DNA of 54,727 bases. It comes from Moorena sp. SIO3I8 (lineage in GTDB: Bacteria; Cyanobacteriota; Cyanobacteriia; Cyanobacteriales; Coleofasciculaceae). Both the position numbers and the translations under genes were made by a program. The stretch is from the NCBI RefSeq assembly GCF_010692325.1, contig NZ_JAAHHW010000025.1, forward strand, positions 22,348 to 77,074, read 5' to 3'. A model generated the notes under the pieces. It saw only the letters and a list, made by a program, of their open reading frames with translations. It did no database searches and had not been told where the DNA came from. Positions 9,153 through 16,944 of the stretch are shown here, in pieces. Every line of letters starts with the position of its first letter. The stretch's first letter is position 1.

Positions 9153-10124
9153 ATGTCGAAAAATAAGGTTTTGATGGTACTGGTCTCGCTAATCTTACCC
9201 TTTGTGCTTGGTGTCCAACTAGCAATGGCTGATACCAGCGACTCAGATCAAACCTGCTTACGAGGGTTACTGTACATGGACAACGGTTGCAGTACAGTAG
9301 ATTATATGTCAATTGATTACACTCCTGTGATGAATGACAAAGCTGAAAGCTTTTTGAAAGAAATTAAAGCACGGCAGCTCAATGTTGTCACAGCGGAGTC
9401 TCTGACCAGTGGCATGATTATTTCCACAATCGTCAACATTCCCCTCTATGGCTCCTACACCTACGGTGGATTTTCCACCTATGATAGTGATGCTAAGCGC
9501 AAGATGCTTGGGGTCAAAAAAGGCGATGTTTATACAGAAACCACAGCTCGACAAATGGCTGCTGGTGCTTTGAAAAATAGTCGGGCGATGGTCTCCATTG
9601 CAGTTACCGGACAAGCGGGACCAGTTGACAAAAATAAATTGGAAGACCTCGGTGTTGTCAACGCAGCAGTTTCTATTCGCACCATCTCTGAGAGCCAAGA
9701 CAGTGACATCCAAGAGCAGCCCATTGTCTTCAATACCAGCCACCGGCGCATGGCACTGTGCGATGGTGATGGATTGCCTATGACTGAAGTTGTATGCCAA
9801 CAATATCGTTCCGAAGCTGAGGCCGACCCTAAGGGCTATGTATCAGCTCCAATCTTATCCATGACCCGGAAATTGATTCGGCAAAATGTGGTGATTGACG
9901 CTCTGGAACTGGCGACACAACACCTCCAAAACTTTGTCTGTACCAGCGACGGCGATAATGTGACTTGTAAAACTCTCGACTCCATGTGTCAAGAACCCTA
10001 TGATGGCCGTTACATCAGGTACGGTGAACCAACTTGGGTGATCAAGGAGCACAGCGAGCGTTGTCGATTGGGTATAGGAAAGGGAAGAAAGAAAAGGGAA
10101 CAGGAAAGACGGAGCAGGCAGTAG
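9153..10124 (+). CDS. Exported CinA C-terminal (PncC-like) domain protein
   Basis: Residues about 62-215 match the CinA C-terminal domain, known as nicotinamide-nucleotide amidohydrolase: VVTAESLTSGMI (79-90), YTYGGFSTY, KRKMLGV, the A-x-x-MA-x-GA helix and VTGQAGP (151-157). Unlike ordinary CinA/PncC it starts with a signal peptide (hydrophobic core about 6-22, likely cleavage after AMA at 26), and the remainder has many cysteines (LCDGDG, VVCQQ, FVCTSDGDNVTCKTLDSMCQ), consistent with an oxidising extracytoplasmic location. The MoCF-like N-terminal half of CinA is absent. The last ~15 basic residues are encoded by heptamer-like repeat DNA, so the original C-terminus may have been overwritten. 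Enzymatic activity in the periplasm is uncertain. Confidence 0.75.
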   Translation: MSKNKVLMVLVSLILPFVLGVQLAMADTSDSDQTCLRGLLYMDNGCSTVDYMSIDYTPVMNDKAESFLKEIKARQLNVVTAESLTSGMIISTIVNIPLYGSYTYGGFSTYDSDAKRKMLGVKKGDVYTETTARQMAAGALKNSRAMVSIAVTGQAGPVDKNKLEDLGVVNAAVSIRTISESQDSDIQEQPIVFNTSHRRMALCDGDGLPMTEVVCQQYRSEAEADPKGYVSAPILSMTRKLIRQNVVIDALELATQHLQNFVCTSDGDNVTCKTLDSMCQEPYDGRYIRYGEPTWVIKEHSERCRLGIGKGRKKREQERRSRQ

Positions 10125-10229
10125 AGAGTAGGGAACAGGGAACAAAAATTATCACAATTGATTCATGTACCCTTATTCCCAGATCCGCTGTTCCCTGTTC
10201 CCTACTTCAGCAAAGAAGTCTACTGACCT

Positions 10230-11504
10230 ATGCATATATTTATCCAAACACTAGGTTCACGGGGCGATGTCCAGCCCTATGTAGCATTAGGCAAAGGTTT
10301 AAAAGCAGCAGGACATACCGTCACAGTCTGTACCAGTGCCAGTTTTGAATTATTCATCACCGAGCATGGCTTAAGTTATGGCTATATGACCGATGAGATG
10401 ATGAAGCTGATCAATTCAGATCAAGGTCGGGATGCCATGGAAAATACCACCAACCTCTGGGAAATCATCAAACTCACTCGCAAGTTATCTAAACAAGTTG
10501 CTCCCATGCAAAGGATGATGCTTAATGATAGTTGGAATTCCGCACAAGAAGCCAACCCGGATCTGATCATCTTCCACCCCAAAGCCTATGGGGGTCCTCA
10601 TTTCGCCGAAAAATTGGGCATTCCCGTGATCATGGCGGTTCCTGTGCCGATGCTGGTGCCTACAGCTGAATTTCCTAACATGGGCTTCCCGAATTGGCCT
10701 TTAGGGGGCTGGTATAACAAACTGACCTATCGCTTCGTCAATCGATTAATGGAGTTTTCAGCAGGCAAACCTGTTAAAAAGTGGCGAGCTGACCATGATT
10801 TGCCACCCCAACGCGGCAATTTTAATATTCTGCGTACCACTACCGGTGAACAGATTCCGGTTTTATATTGTTACAGTAAGTTTGTTATGCCAGAAGCTAC
10901 GGACTGGCCTGAGAGTGTGGTGCCAACAGGCTACTGGTTTCTAGAGGAAAAGGACACATGGCAACCACCGGCTGAGTTACAGGATTTCCTTGATGCTGGC
11001 AATCCTCCGGTTTATGTCGGTTTTGGCAGTATGGCTGGACGAGATCCCCAGCGGCTGACGGAAATTGTGATTGAAGGGTTACAGCAAGCCAATGTGCGGG
11101 GGATTATTGCTACGGGTTGGGGTGGCTTGGCTGTGGATGACTTGCCCGACAGCATTTTCAAAATTGATAGCGCTCCCCACGATTGGCTTTTCCCCCGTAT
11201 GGCGGCAGTGGTGCATCATGGTGGGGCTGGCACTACCGCTGCTGGCTTACGGGCAGGTCGTCCGACTATCATTTGTCCCTTTTTTGTAGACCAACCGTTT
11301 TGGGGCGACCGTGTTCATGCCCTTGGTGTCGGCAGTAAACCGATTCCCCAGAAGACGTTGACTGCCGAGAAGCTGGCTACTGCTATCCGCGAAGTGACGA
11401 CAAACCAGACTATTCGGCAAAATGCTGAAGCCTTGGGCAAACAAATCCGGGATGAAGATGGCATTGCTAATGCGATCGCTATTATTGAATCTCAATTGGG
11501 TTAG
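10230..11504 (+). CDS. UGT-type glycosyltransferase (GT1, sterol/macrolide type)
   Basis: A 424-residue GT-B glycosyltransferase of family GT1. The N-terminal acceptor domain starts with the classical IFIQTLGSRGDVQPYVALGKGL loop. The C-terminal nucleotide-sugar domain has VYVGFGSM (about 269-276) and the signature HHGGAGTTAAGLRAGRP followed by PFFVDQPFWGDRV. Homologues transfer UDP-sugars to lipids, sterols or small hydrophobic molecules in the cytoplasm. The acceptor is unknown. The start MHIFIQ is natural for the family. A possible readthrough from the CinA-like gene 105 bp upstream is conceivable, but array DNA lies between them. Confidence 0.9.
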   Translation: MHIFIQTLGSRGDVQPYVALGKGLKAAGHTVTVCTSASFELFITEHGLSYGYMTDEMMKLINSDQGRDAMENTTNLWEIIKLTRKLSKQVAPMQRMMLNDSWNSAQEANPDLIIFHPKAYGGPHFAEKLGIPVIMAVPVPMLVPTAEFPNMGFPNWPLGGWYNKLTYRFVNRLMEFSAGKPVKKWRADHDLPPQRGNFNILRTTTGEQIPVLYCYSKFVMPEATDWPESVVPTGYWFLEEKDTWQPPAELQDFLDAGNPPVYVGFGSMAGRDPQRLTEIVIEGLQQANVRGIIATGWGGLAVDDLPDSIFKIDSAPHDWLFPRMAAVVHHGGAGTTAAGLRAGRPTIICPFFVDQPFWGDRVHALGVGSKPIPQKTLTAEKLATAIREVTTNQTIRQNAEALGKQIRDEDGIANAIAIIESQLG

Positions 11505-11510
11505 GATTTT

Positions 11511-11582
11511 AGGGAGTCGGGAGTCGGGAGTCGGGAGTCGGGAACAGGAACCAGGGAGTAGGGAACAGGGAATAGGGAACAG
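11511..11582. repeat. Heptamer array (GGGAGTC/GGGAACA)
   Basis: Mixed 7-bp units just after the glycosyltransferase stop codon: four GGGAGTC, then degenerate GGGAACA and GGGAATA forms. Confidence 0.9.
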
Positions 11583-11682
11583 CGGATCTGGGAAGAAAGA
11601 AGAGGGAATTGTTAATGGGATGGGTGGGTTATGAACGCACCCTACTAGTTATATCATCTCAGCATAATTACCCTTTATAAAA

Positions 11683-11724
11683 ATCTCCCCCATCTCCCCA
11701 TCTCCCCATCTCCCCATCTCCCCA
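11683..11724. repeat. Octamer array (TCTCCCCA)
   Basis: About five units of period 8, unlike the period-7 arrays that dominate elsewhere in the window. Confidence 0.85.
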
Positions 11725-11783
11725 CCCTCCCGACACTTTTATAATGGGTATTCAACCGGACTTGATATTATTTGTGATTGGGG

Positions 11784-12119
11784 TTATGCGATCGCATATC
11801 CAGTATGTTGACGTAAATGGGGAGGATGAAACGCGAGGACAATATGATCCTTTGGCACACCCGCCGCAACTAGTTCATCGGTAATGCCGTCTTCGATGCC
11901 ATCATAATGAATCCAGAGTTTGCTCTGACGAATTTCAACATGGGTGACAACGCCATGGACTCTTTTTTTGCCGTTCCATCCTTCATTAAACAGTAGGAAA
12001 TGAGTACGCTCGGCATCAATAATGACATACTGCCTAATATCACCATAACTGTATGGGATTGCCGCATAGTCTTTGAGAATTTTTTCGACGGTATCTTGGT
12101 AAAATTTTACGGTATCCAT
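11784..12119 (-). CDS. xisI: XisI family protein (orphan, no XisH)
   Basis: A 111-residue protein that matches the XisI family along its length: MDTVKFYQDTVEKILKDYA at the start, then YGDIRQYVIIDAERTHF, the WxGKKRVHG loop, and the end GVPKDHIVLAFHPP. XisI, with XisH and XisF, was described as controlling excision of the fdxN element in heterocystous cyanobacteria, but the family is widespread in strains without that element. XisI normally follows xisH on the same strand; upstream of this gene I see no XisH-like frame. XisH/XisI modules have an endonuclease-like partner in XisH, so a lone XisI would lack it. Confidence 0.9.
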   Translation of the reverse strand: MDTVKFYQDTVEKILKDYAAIPYSYGDIRQYVIIDAERTHFLLFNEGWNGKKRVHGVVTHVEIRQSKLWIHYDGIEDGITDELVAAGVPKDHIVLAFHPPHLRQHTGYAIA

Positions 12120-12281
12120 TGTAAAATATCCTGGGTATTTGGTTCAAAAACAATAATTACCATAGTCAAATACCAGGTGTTGCTGAATTAGGGTATGATT
12201 TTGGCAAGTAGCCTACGCATTATCACCACGTATTATATATAATAGCGGGTTATAGCCTAATCAGGTACACAATATTTTTTA

Positions 12282-12369
12282 CCTGTTCCCTGTTCCCTGT
12301 TCCCTGTTCCCTGTTCCCTGTTCCCTGTTCCCTGTTCCCTACTCCCTACTCCCTACTCCCTACTCCCTC
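12282..12369. repeat. Heptamer array (CTGTTCC then CTACTCC)
   Basis: About twelve period-7 units, ending a few bases before the start of the DUF433 pseudogene. Confidence 0.9.
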
Positions 12370-12378
12370 AATTTACTA

Positions 12379-12732
12379 ATGCAATTATAAGATTACTTTG
12401 ATTTTTTAGCACCCGATGATATTCGGATTAAAGGAACACGCATTGGGATAGAACATATTCTCTATCAATATATCCATCGTGCCCAGACACCAGAAGCGAT
12501 TGCCGAACGCTATAGGACGGTAACACTAGAACAGGTTTATGCCACAATTTTATACTATTTACACAACCAAGTTTCCGTGAGCGCCTATATTGCTGACTGG
12601 TTGGCGTGGAGTCATCAAATGCGCGAGCAACAGCGTAAAAATCCTCCTCCTTTTATTGAAAAACTCCGACAGTTTAAAGCTGAAAAAGAGGCGGCATATC
12701 AAAACCAGACTAAAACAATAGAGGCTAGTTAG
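12379..12732 (+). pseudogene. DUF433 protein gene with nonsense codon 4
   Basis: The frame from the ATG at 12379 to the TAG at 12730-12732 encodes 117 residues but has TAA at codon 4 (12388-12390). The rest is intact: DYFDFLAPDDIRIKGTRIGIEHILYQ is the family N-terminus, followed by the helix-turn-helix-like TPEAIAERYRTVTLEQVYATILYYL. DUF433 proteins are often antitoxin-like partners of a PIN-type (DUF5615) toxin; none is seen here. Cyanobacterial homologues usually have an acidic residue at the stopped position (MxLEDYFDF), so a Glu-to-stop change is likely. Starting downstream of the stop would require a non-ATG codon. The heptamer array ends 10 bp before the ATG. Confidence 0.8.
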
Positions 12733-12819
12733 ATTAATATCAAGACCAAATTAGTTTTATGCCTCTACTTTAAATCTTGAACACACTAATGTTATCAAAA
12801 TCACCTCTTCTAAATTAAC

Positions 12820-12911
12820 TACTCCCTACTCCCTACTCCCTGCTCCCTATTCCCGACTCCCGACTCCCGACTCCCGACTCCCGACTCCCGACTCCCGACT
12901 CCCGACTCCCT
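12820..12911. repeat. Heptamer array (CTCCCTA then CTCCCGA)
   Basis: About thirteen period-7 units ending 16 bp before the DUF29 start codon, so the array occupies the likely promoter/leader of that gene. Confidence 0.9.
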
Positions 12912-12927
12912 AACAATTCCCTTACCT

Positions 12928-13437
12928 ATGACACAAGAACTTATAGACCTCAAAACTAGCATTTTAGAAGGACGATACGCAGATGCTTTAGCAATTGTTG
13001 ATGAATTAGAAGGGATGAGTAAACAGGCAATTTTGCGTAATATTGATTCGTTCCTAGTTAGGCTATTTATCCACTTAATTAAAAACCAAGTAGAGCAGCG
13101 TTTAACCAATTCTTGGGCAGCTTCAATTGCCAGTTCAATTCTGGAAATTAAAAAGCTTAATCTCAAAGATAATAAGACATCCTATTATATTAAACCTGAT
13201 CAATGGCAGCCCAGATTAGAGGAAGCACTAGAAGCAGCGATCGCTCCTGCTAGTCTGGAAGTTTTCAATGGAGAGTTAAGGCGGTCTCAACTTTCCCAGA
13301 GGCTGGATAAACCACAGCTGATTTTGACTGCAACTAGTTTACTTAGTCTGACTTACCGCTATTCAGCTAAAGAACTACCAGCAGTTTTAGATGATCATTT
13401 AACTGAATTACCAGGTGGCGAAGAGTGGGGTATATAA
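12928..13437 (+). CDS. DUF29-family protein
   Basis: A 169-residue helical protein that resembles the cyanobacterial DUF29 family: the ILEGRYADALAIVDELEGMSKQAILRNIDSFLVRLFIHLIK block corresponds to the conserved helix 'ELE.M....R..L.S.L..LL.HLLK'. There is no signal peptide or membrane segment. The family has no established function and is typically present in many copies in large cyanobacterial genomes. The family assignment is by eye. It is isolated, downstream of a heptamer array. Confidence 0.7.
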   Translation: MTQELIDLKTSILEGRYADALAIVDELEGMSKQAILRNIDSFLVRLFIHLIKNQVEQRLTNSWAASIASSILEIKKLNLKDNKTSYYIKPDQWQPRLEEALEAAIAPASLEVFNGELRRSQLSQRLDKPQLILTATSLLSLTYRYSAKELPAVLDDHLTELPGGEEWGI

Positions 13438-13911
13438 TTGAGGATATAAGGTATTTTTAAAATAGTCTGGAACAGGGAACAGGGAACAGGGAATAGGGAA
13501 CAGTGGTAAGAGGGCGTATTCAGATGTAGGGTGGGCAGTGCTTACCTTTAGGATAGTCAGCTTTTCAATTGGTCTGATGCACTGCCCACAAGAAAATTAA
13601 TGTTATAGCGTTTATTCCATGTATGAGGTACACTGCTCAACCTCAAAGTCCCCCTTTTTAAGGGGGATTTAGGGGGATCCCTTTGTAGCTTATGAGTCCT
13701 ATAAACGCTATATGTAAGCATTCAGCTATAAGCAGTTAGCCGTCAGCTAATCAACGGGAGATAGTAAACAAGCTGGTGGATGCTGATACGACTGATTGAA
13801 AATCCCTGCTCGTTTTACTAATCCGATACCATCCAGTTAAAGTGCCTGATAGCTGATAGTTTATAGCTGATAGATGACGGCTGAATAATTGCAATTTTAT
13901 AGTTAATTTAC
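13438..13911. other. Intergenic gap with array and dispersed CCCCCT repeat
   Basis: It contains a GGGAACA-type array (13469-13503), a short inverted pair around GGGCAGTGC/GCACTGCCC (about 13532-13590), and a dispersed repeat (13604-13699) with the hairpin CCCCCTTTTTAAGGGGG that recurs near 54486-54575. No gene seen. Confidence 0.75.
13604..13699 (+). repeat. Dispersed repeat with CCCCCTTTTTAAGGGGG hairpin, copy 1 of 2
   Basis: TATAGCGTTT, TATGAGGTAC, CTCAACCTCAAAGTCCCCCTT and GGATTTAGGGGGATC occur in the same order at 54486-54575. A related CAAAGTCCCCC...GGGGGATTTAGGGGG unit lies at about 19045-19110. Confidence 0.8.
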
Positions 13912-14397
13912 TTACATAACTTTGTAGATAATTGCTCCAGTATCGGGGTGATTATCTACCATTATTAGCTCTTGCTTACACATAGTATTAAGCATCTCTT
14001 TGATCTCTTCAACTGGCTTTCCTGTAGCAAGTACGCAATCAGCTACAGATATATTACCACCATTATCCTTTGCGACTTGAAGGATAAGTTGGGTGTCATT
14101 CTTGACCTTTTGGTTATCGGCACTTGGAGCAATTACATCTGCGACGTTGACAACAACCTGCGGAGTGACCTGGTTGTTTGGTTGTGCGCCGCCATAGAGC
14201 ATCCTATACTTAAGATTTTTCTCTTCAACCATTCCTGGTATCAGAGCTAAATCTACAAGTTGCCCAAGTCCAAAAAAACCCCATGTAAATAACCAGATTA
14301 TTCCACTAATGTACTTACCAGTGTAAAAACGGTGGGCGCCGGAAAAACCTAATAAACAGGTAAACCATAAAAGGTAAGCTATTTCAGTTTTTCTCAT
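13912..14397 (-). CDS. TM2-domain membrane protein with C-terminal cytosolic domain
   Basis: Residues 1-65 form a TM2 domain: two membrane helices around the conserved [36 protein letters not shown] linker of about 30 residues and a C-terminal domain (about 95-161, [46 protein letters not shown]) follow; this last part looks like a small winged-helix fold. A strong ribosome-binding site (AAGGAG, 7 nt before ATG) supports the start. The function of bacterial TM2 proteins is unknown. The next gene on this strand ends about 200 bp upstream. Confidence 0.88.
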   Translation of the reverse strand: MRKTEIAYLLWFTCLLGFSGAHRFYTGKYISGIIWLFTWGFFGLGQLVDLALIPGMVEEKNLKYRMLYGGAQPNNQVTPQVVVNVADVIAPSADNQKVKNDTQLILQVAKDNGGNISVADCVLATGKPVEEIKEMLNTMCKQELIMVDNHPDTGAIIYKVM

Positions 14398-14601
14398 GAT
14401 TGAATTACTCCTTATCTAAATATTTGCTCGTTAGTTAGTTCGTAGGGTGCGTTAGTAACGCAGCACCCAAGTTCGTAGGGTGCGTTAGGGGCGGGCTTGC
14501 CCTGATGTTATCGGTAGCCAGTGTTGGCAGAGCCCGCATAGTTTTTGAGGTTATTAAAATCTGGCTTATTTTTCATAACCTAGTTGTAAATTAAATAGTT
14601 T

Positions 14602-15567
14602 CTATTCTTCTGGAGTAACCGACACATTCCGTAACTCAGGATTGAGATAACCAGTGTAATAAGAACTCTTCAAATGATTTCTAAATTGGAGGACATCTAT
14701 CTGCTTGACATCTAGTGAAACTCCCTTAAAAGTAATAATTGCTTCTATTGGTATATCCTTAATTAAGCTATTTTTTACAGAACCATAACGGTTATTACTA
14801 TATGTACCCAATTCAACTTTTGTAGCTACATATTCTTTCCCTTTATCCAAAATTCTACTTCTTCCATATCCATAACGGCTATTAGAATACAACTCTAATT
14901 TAACATTTTCTTTGGTACTTGTGATTAATATATTACAACTCATAGATTGAGTACTTGAATTCACATTGTAGGATTTTTGGCAACTTTTAAATTCATAGAT
15001 AATACCTTCCAGCTCAACTGATTGGGATGGAACTGTAGTCGGTGTAGGTTCAGTAATTACTGAAGTTCTCGTAGCTTGCGATATTGTGTCAGGCTTACCA
15101 AGATTTTTAAGCGTTTTATTTTCAGTCTTGAGGTCTTGGATTCTTTCGTTTAGTTTATCCTTGTCTGTTTCCAAATCCTTGACTTTATCTTGGAGGTCTT
15201 TGACTTGTAGTTTCAGCTCCCTTGATTGTAAAGACTCATCATTAGTGAGTCCTACTAATGTCGGAAACTTAGTCACAATAACTTCTCGAAGTTTATATCC
15301 TCCAAAGGCAGCTAATGGTGCTGTCAAAATCATTAGGATTAAGGCAAACTTGAAATAGTTTGTCCATTGTCGCATTCTCAATTCTCTATTCATTTGTTTA
15401 CAAACCTCATCAATATCATTTTCACGAAGTAGATCGGATAGTCCTAATTCCCTTAAACTATCCTTAACCGTTTCAATGGTGATTCTGCCTTCCAGCTCAT
15501 TTTTACGTTTGGAAAGCCGTTCTACTAATCCTTGGAATTGTTCTTCGGTTAAGCTATTTTTGATCAT
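14602..15567 (-). CDS. Membrane-anchored coiled-coil protein of unknown function
   Basis: A 321-residue protein I do not recognise. Residues about 1-65 are a charged helical cytosolic part (EEQFQGLVERLSKRKNELEG...), 72-92 one membrane helix (FALILMILTAPLAAFGGY), 115-155 a clear coiled coil (LKLQVKDLQDKVKDLETDKDKLNERIQDLK), then a Thr/Pro-rich linker and a C-terminal beta-rich domain of about 150 residues with two cysteines (KSCQKSYN, QSMSCNI) and two copies of a YSNxRYG motif. The C-terminal domain probably lies outside the cytoplasm. It may be cotranscribed with the TM2 gene downstream. Confidence 0.75.
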   Translation of the reverse strand: MIKNSLTEEQFQGLVERLSKRKNELEGRITIETVKDSLRELGLSDLLRENDIDEVCKQMNRELRMRQWTNYFKFALILMILTAPLAAFGGYKLREVIVTKFPTLVGLTNDESLQSRELKLQVKDLQDKVKDLETDKDKLNERIQDLKTENKTLKNLGKPDTISQATRTSVITEPTPTTVPSQSVELEGIIYEFKSCQKSYNVNSSTQSMSCNILITSTKENVKLELYSNSRYGYGRSRILDKGKEYVATKVELGTYSNNRYGSVKNSLIKDIPIEAIITFKGVSLDVKQIDVLQFRNHLKSSYYTGYLNPELRNVSVTPEE

Positions 15568-16478
15568 TTGCTTTATTGACCTTAACTTGAGATTATTTAT
15601 AGCTACCTTAAACTATTTATTTTTTGGTATTATCAGAAATCAATAATGGAGTTGCTCAGTTCTTCAGTAATGGTAGATGTCAATAAAATTAGGGCTTGAG
15701 ATTGGTAGAGATAATACCAATCAATTCGTTATTGATATCTGATTTACTTTACAAAACCAGTATTACACACAATTCTAACAATTTTAGTTAGTCTAAGTTA
15801 AATTCATCAAAGCTTTACATTTATGAGTTTTTATCATAAATACTTTGATAATAGATAATTCCGAACAGCTTATGAGTAAAGGATTTAAGGGATTTTTGTC
15901 CTAGTAAGTAGGAAGTATAAAGTAGGGCATGAGCAGTCAATGAAGTGGTCTGAAGCACTACCGAAGCTACATGAAGTAAATTAAGATTAATCTAGTATTT
16001 ATATTTGAGATGTGAACAAATAATCCCAAGGTTTAGGAAACCTAAAACTCCGCATAGCTAAGAGCAGTAAGGAATACAGAGTTTTTTAGTTTATCAAAAA
16101 TCACAATCTAGTTTTACAACTCATTTATCAAAAAACAGTACAAATACTCATTGCCAAATCAAAATAAATTTGATAAAACTATCAATAGTAATAGGGAGAG
16201 GTGAGACGTTGGCTGTAGCGTAAACATCATCACCACCAAGCCCAAATCGTAAAACCAGATAACCAAGCAGTAAAGTAAGAAAACGCGATGTTCCTTTGGA
16301 ACCACTACGCGATGTTCCTTTGGAACCGCTTCGCGAACGCGCTGTTGCTGAATCAAGCTATTAACCAACAATAGAATTAGCTTGTGCTAACGTCAGCTGA
16401 CCGCTGACCGCTGAATGCTTACCTGAAATCTTATTGGTAAATTAGAGATACCACTGGTTTCCCAAAGCAAAGAGCCTG
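15568..16478. other. AT-rich intergenic region, about 900 bp
   Basis: The left two thirds are AT-rich with no recognisable gene. From about 16270 there are two units of the ACGCGATGTTCCTTTGGAAC element, a short segment repeated after the next gene (TTGCTGAATCAAGCTAT ... AACAATAGAATTAGCT), and a CCGCTGA heptamer stretch (16392-16414). The small minus-strand ORF here is made of repeat DNA. Confidence 0.7.
16283..16385. repeat. Direct repeat left of DUF433 gene
   Basis: The GATGTTCCTTTGGAACCGCTTCGCGAACGC element followed by GTTGCTGAATCAAGCTAT and AACAATAGAATTAGCT recurs at 16778-16862 in the same orientation, bracketing the DUF433 gene. Confidence 0.85.
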
Positions 16479-16766
16479 ATGACTGCTAAAACAATCTCGC
16501 GCTACGTTACTCGTAATCCGGAAATTTTGAACGGAGAACCAATCATCATCGGCACTCGGACATCTGTCCGTGCTATTGTTGGTTTATGGCGCTTGGGTAT
16601 TATGCCAGAAGAAATTCTAAACCATTTAACTCATTTGACTCTGGCGCAAGTATTTGATGCCTTAAGTTTCTATCTTGACAATCAGGGGGAGATTAATGAG
16701 TATATTGAGCAAAACCAAGTCCCTGATGAATTAGTGCATCCATCTGTAAAGTCTATCTTAGGTTGA
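16479..16766 (+). CDS. DUF433 family antitoxin-like protein
   Basis: A 95-residue DUF433 protein: SRYVTRNPEILNGEPIIIGTRTSVRAIVGLW is the family core, followed by the helix-turn-helix GIMPEEILNHLTHLTLAQVFDALSFYLDN. Members often act as antitoxins for DUF5615 PIN-like toxins encoded immediately downstream; here there is no downstream partner, only repeat DNA. Whether it is an orphan antitoxin or acts on a distant toxin is unknown. It is bracketed by two direct repeats. Confidence 0.88.
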   Translation: MTAKTISRYVTRNPEILNGEPIIIGTRTSVRAIVGLWRLGIMPEEILNHLTHLTLAQVFDALSFYLDNQGEINEYIEQNQVPDELVHPSVKSILG

Positions 16767-16777
16767 TCGTGAACTAA

Positions 16778-16862
16778 AAAAACGCGATGTTCCTTTGGAA
16801 CCGCTTCGCGAACGCGGCGTTGCTGAATCAAGCTATAAACGAACAATAGAATTAGCTGGTGC
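16778..16862. repeat. Direct repeat right of DUF433 gene
   Basis: Second copy of the 16283-16385 element; a CCGCTGA heptamer array (16898-16938) follows, as a shorter one follows the left copy. Confidence 0.85.
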
Positions 16863-16897
16863 CAAGGGAGTCAGTACTTAATTTCGTGACTCCCATA

Positions 16898-16938
<41 letters not shown>

Positions 16939-16944
16939 TAGGCT

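Noticed and set aside
6365-11504. Biosynthetic gene cluster built on the KAS III-like gene and the glycosyltransferase
   Set aside because: The KAS III gene is broken, no PKS/NRPS or tailoring genes are close, and repeats and unrelated genes lie between.
16479-16766. Complete toxin-antitoxin pair at the DUF433 genes
   Set aside because: None of the three DUF433 genes in the window has a PIN/DUF5615 frame next to it.
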